Shown here: positions 63,899 to 64,000 of the stretch, one piece after another
How positions within the stretch are numbered: the first letter of the stretch is position 1
Layout: each line of letters opens with the position of its first letter
DNA from: Asaia krungthepensis NRIC 0535
Lineage (GTDB): Bacteria; Pseudomonadota; Alphaproteobacteria; Acetobacterales; Acetobacteraceae
Reading direction: 5' to 3'
NCBI RefSeq assembly: GCF_025995175.1
Contig: NZ_BAPV01000020.1
Coordinates: 120,735-184,734, forward strand
DNA: 64,000 nucleotides
Made by a program: the position numbers and the translations under genes
Notes under the pieces: model-generated
What the model was told of the DNA's origin: nothing
Seen by the model: the letters and a program-made list of their open reading frames with translations, nothing else
Databases searched by the model: none

Positions 63899-64000
63899 AT
63901 GGTAAATTCAACAGGATTTCTTCCTAAGTCCCTAACGAATGTGTACATTTATGTGCTGAATGCTGACGGGACAGTTTCTGCCAGCAACGATAATGCGGCG
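63899..64000 (+). CDS. Start of an unidentified protein, cut by the window end
   Basis: Open for 34 codons to the window edge from ATG 63899, beginning VNSTGFLPKSLTNVYIYVLN and continuing ADGTVSASNDNAA. The short start, lack of a signal peptide and Ser/Asn/Thr-rich sequence recall large surface or Hint-domain proteins of acetic acid bacteria, but too little is present to assign it. It is preceded by an AT-rich region with no obvious Shine-Dalgarno site. Confidence 0.45.
   Translation, partial: MVNSTGFLPKSLTNVYIYVLNADGTVSASNDNAA

Overview
The window reads as chromosomal DNA of an acetic acid bacterium (Alphaproteobacteria, Acetobacteraceae). Reasons: high GC, densely packed genes with many 4-bp ATGA/GTGA overlaps, a complete pqqABCDE cluster plus tldD, periplasmic trehalase, ETF genes, and a maf/hemE gene pair that flanks a probable replication origin, as in other alphaproteobacteria. 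Genus cannot be fixed from the sequence alone. Both ends cut genes: etfB at the left lacks its first codons and an unidentified ORF runs off the right end.

Layout. 1-4.5 kb: electron transfer flavoprotein etfBA, then a ureide pair allC-pucG. 4.5-9.9 kb: a LysR regulator divergent from a TonB-dependent receptor and a secreted CocE-type hydrolase. 9.9-15.6 kb: a leftward five-gene efflux operon (ytcA-mdtN-mdtO-mdtP-marR order) with a clear 24-bp palindrome at its head. 15.8-19.1 kb: tRNA-Ala, maf, a 317-bp origin-like spacer with 11 GTAC sites and three near-consensus DnaA boxes, then hemE, a HAD phosphatase and hemJ. 19.15-19.52 kb: three tandem 126-bp multi-hairpin repeats. 19.5-22.8 kb: leftward pqqABCDE, including the 26-residue pqqA. 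23-34 kb: AI-2E-type permease, a three-gene HME-type RND pump, a DUF885 peptidase-like protein and a MATE transporter. 34-39 kb: rfbBACD for dTDP-L-rhamnose and a family 2 glycosyltransferase. 38.7-44.5 kb: housekeeping genes leftward (RluA-type synthase, ftsK, rsmD, RsuA/RluB-type synthase, a PuuD-type amidotransferase). 44.6-50.5 kb: tadA, degP, a UPF0178 gene, a membrane protein, a hydratase and a D-2-hydroxyacid dehydrogenase. 50.5-54.5 kb: the least understood part, with two paralogous pepsin-fold-like secreted proteins, a DksA-type zinc finger protein, a membrane-anchored helix-turn-helix protein and small membrane proteins. 54.6-62.9 kb: tldD, an MFS transporter, trehalase, an aminotransferase and glnA. 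63.4-64 kb: tRNA-Thr followed by AT-rich DNA that may begin a genomic island or simply a differently composed gene.

How it fits together: PQQ made by pqqABCDE (with TldD, shown to matter for PQQ in Gluconobacter) serves periplasmic dehydrogenases; hemE and hemJ supply haem; periplasmic trehalase and several exporters fit life in sugar-rich habitats; rfb genes feed surface polysaccharide. The most notable signals are the origin-like region with its GTAC cluster, the dispersed multi-hairpin repeat family, the probable MarR operator, and the two degenerate aspartyl-protease-like paralogs flanking a zinc finger gene.
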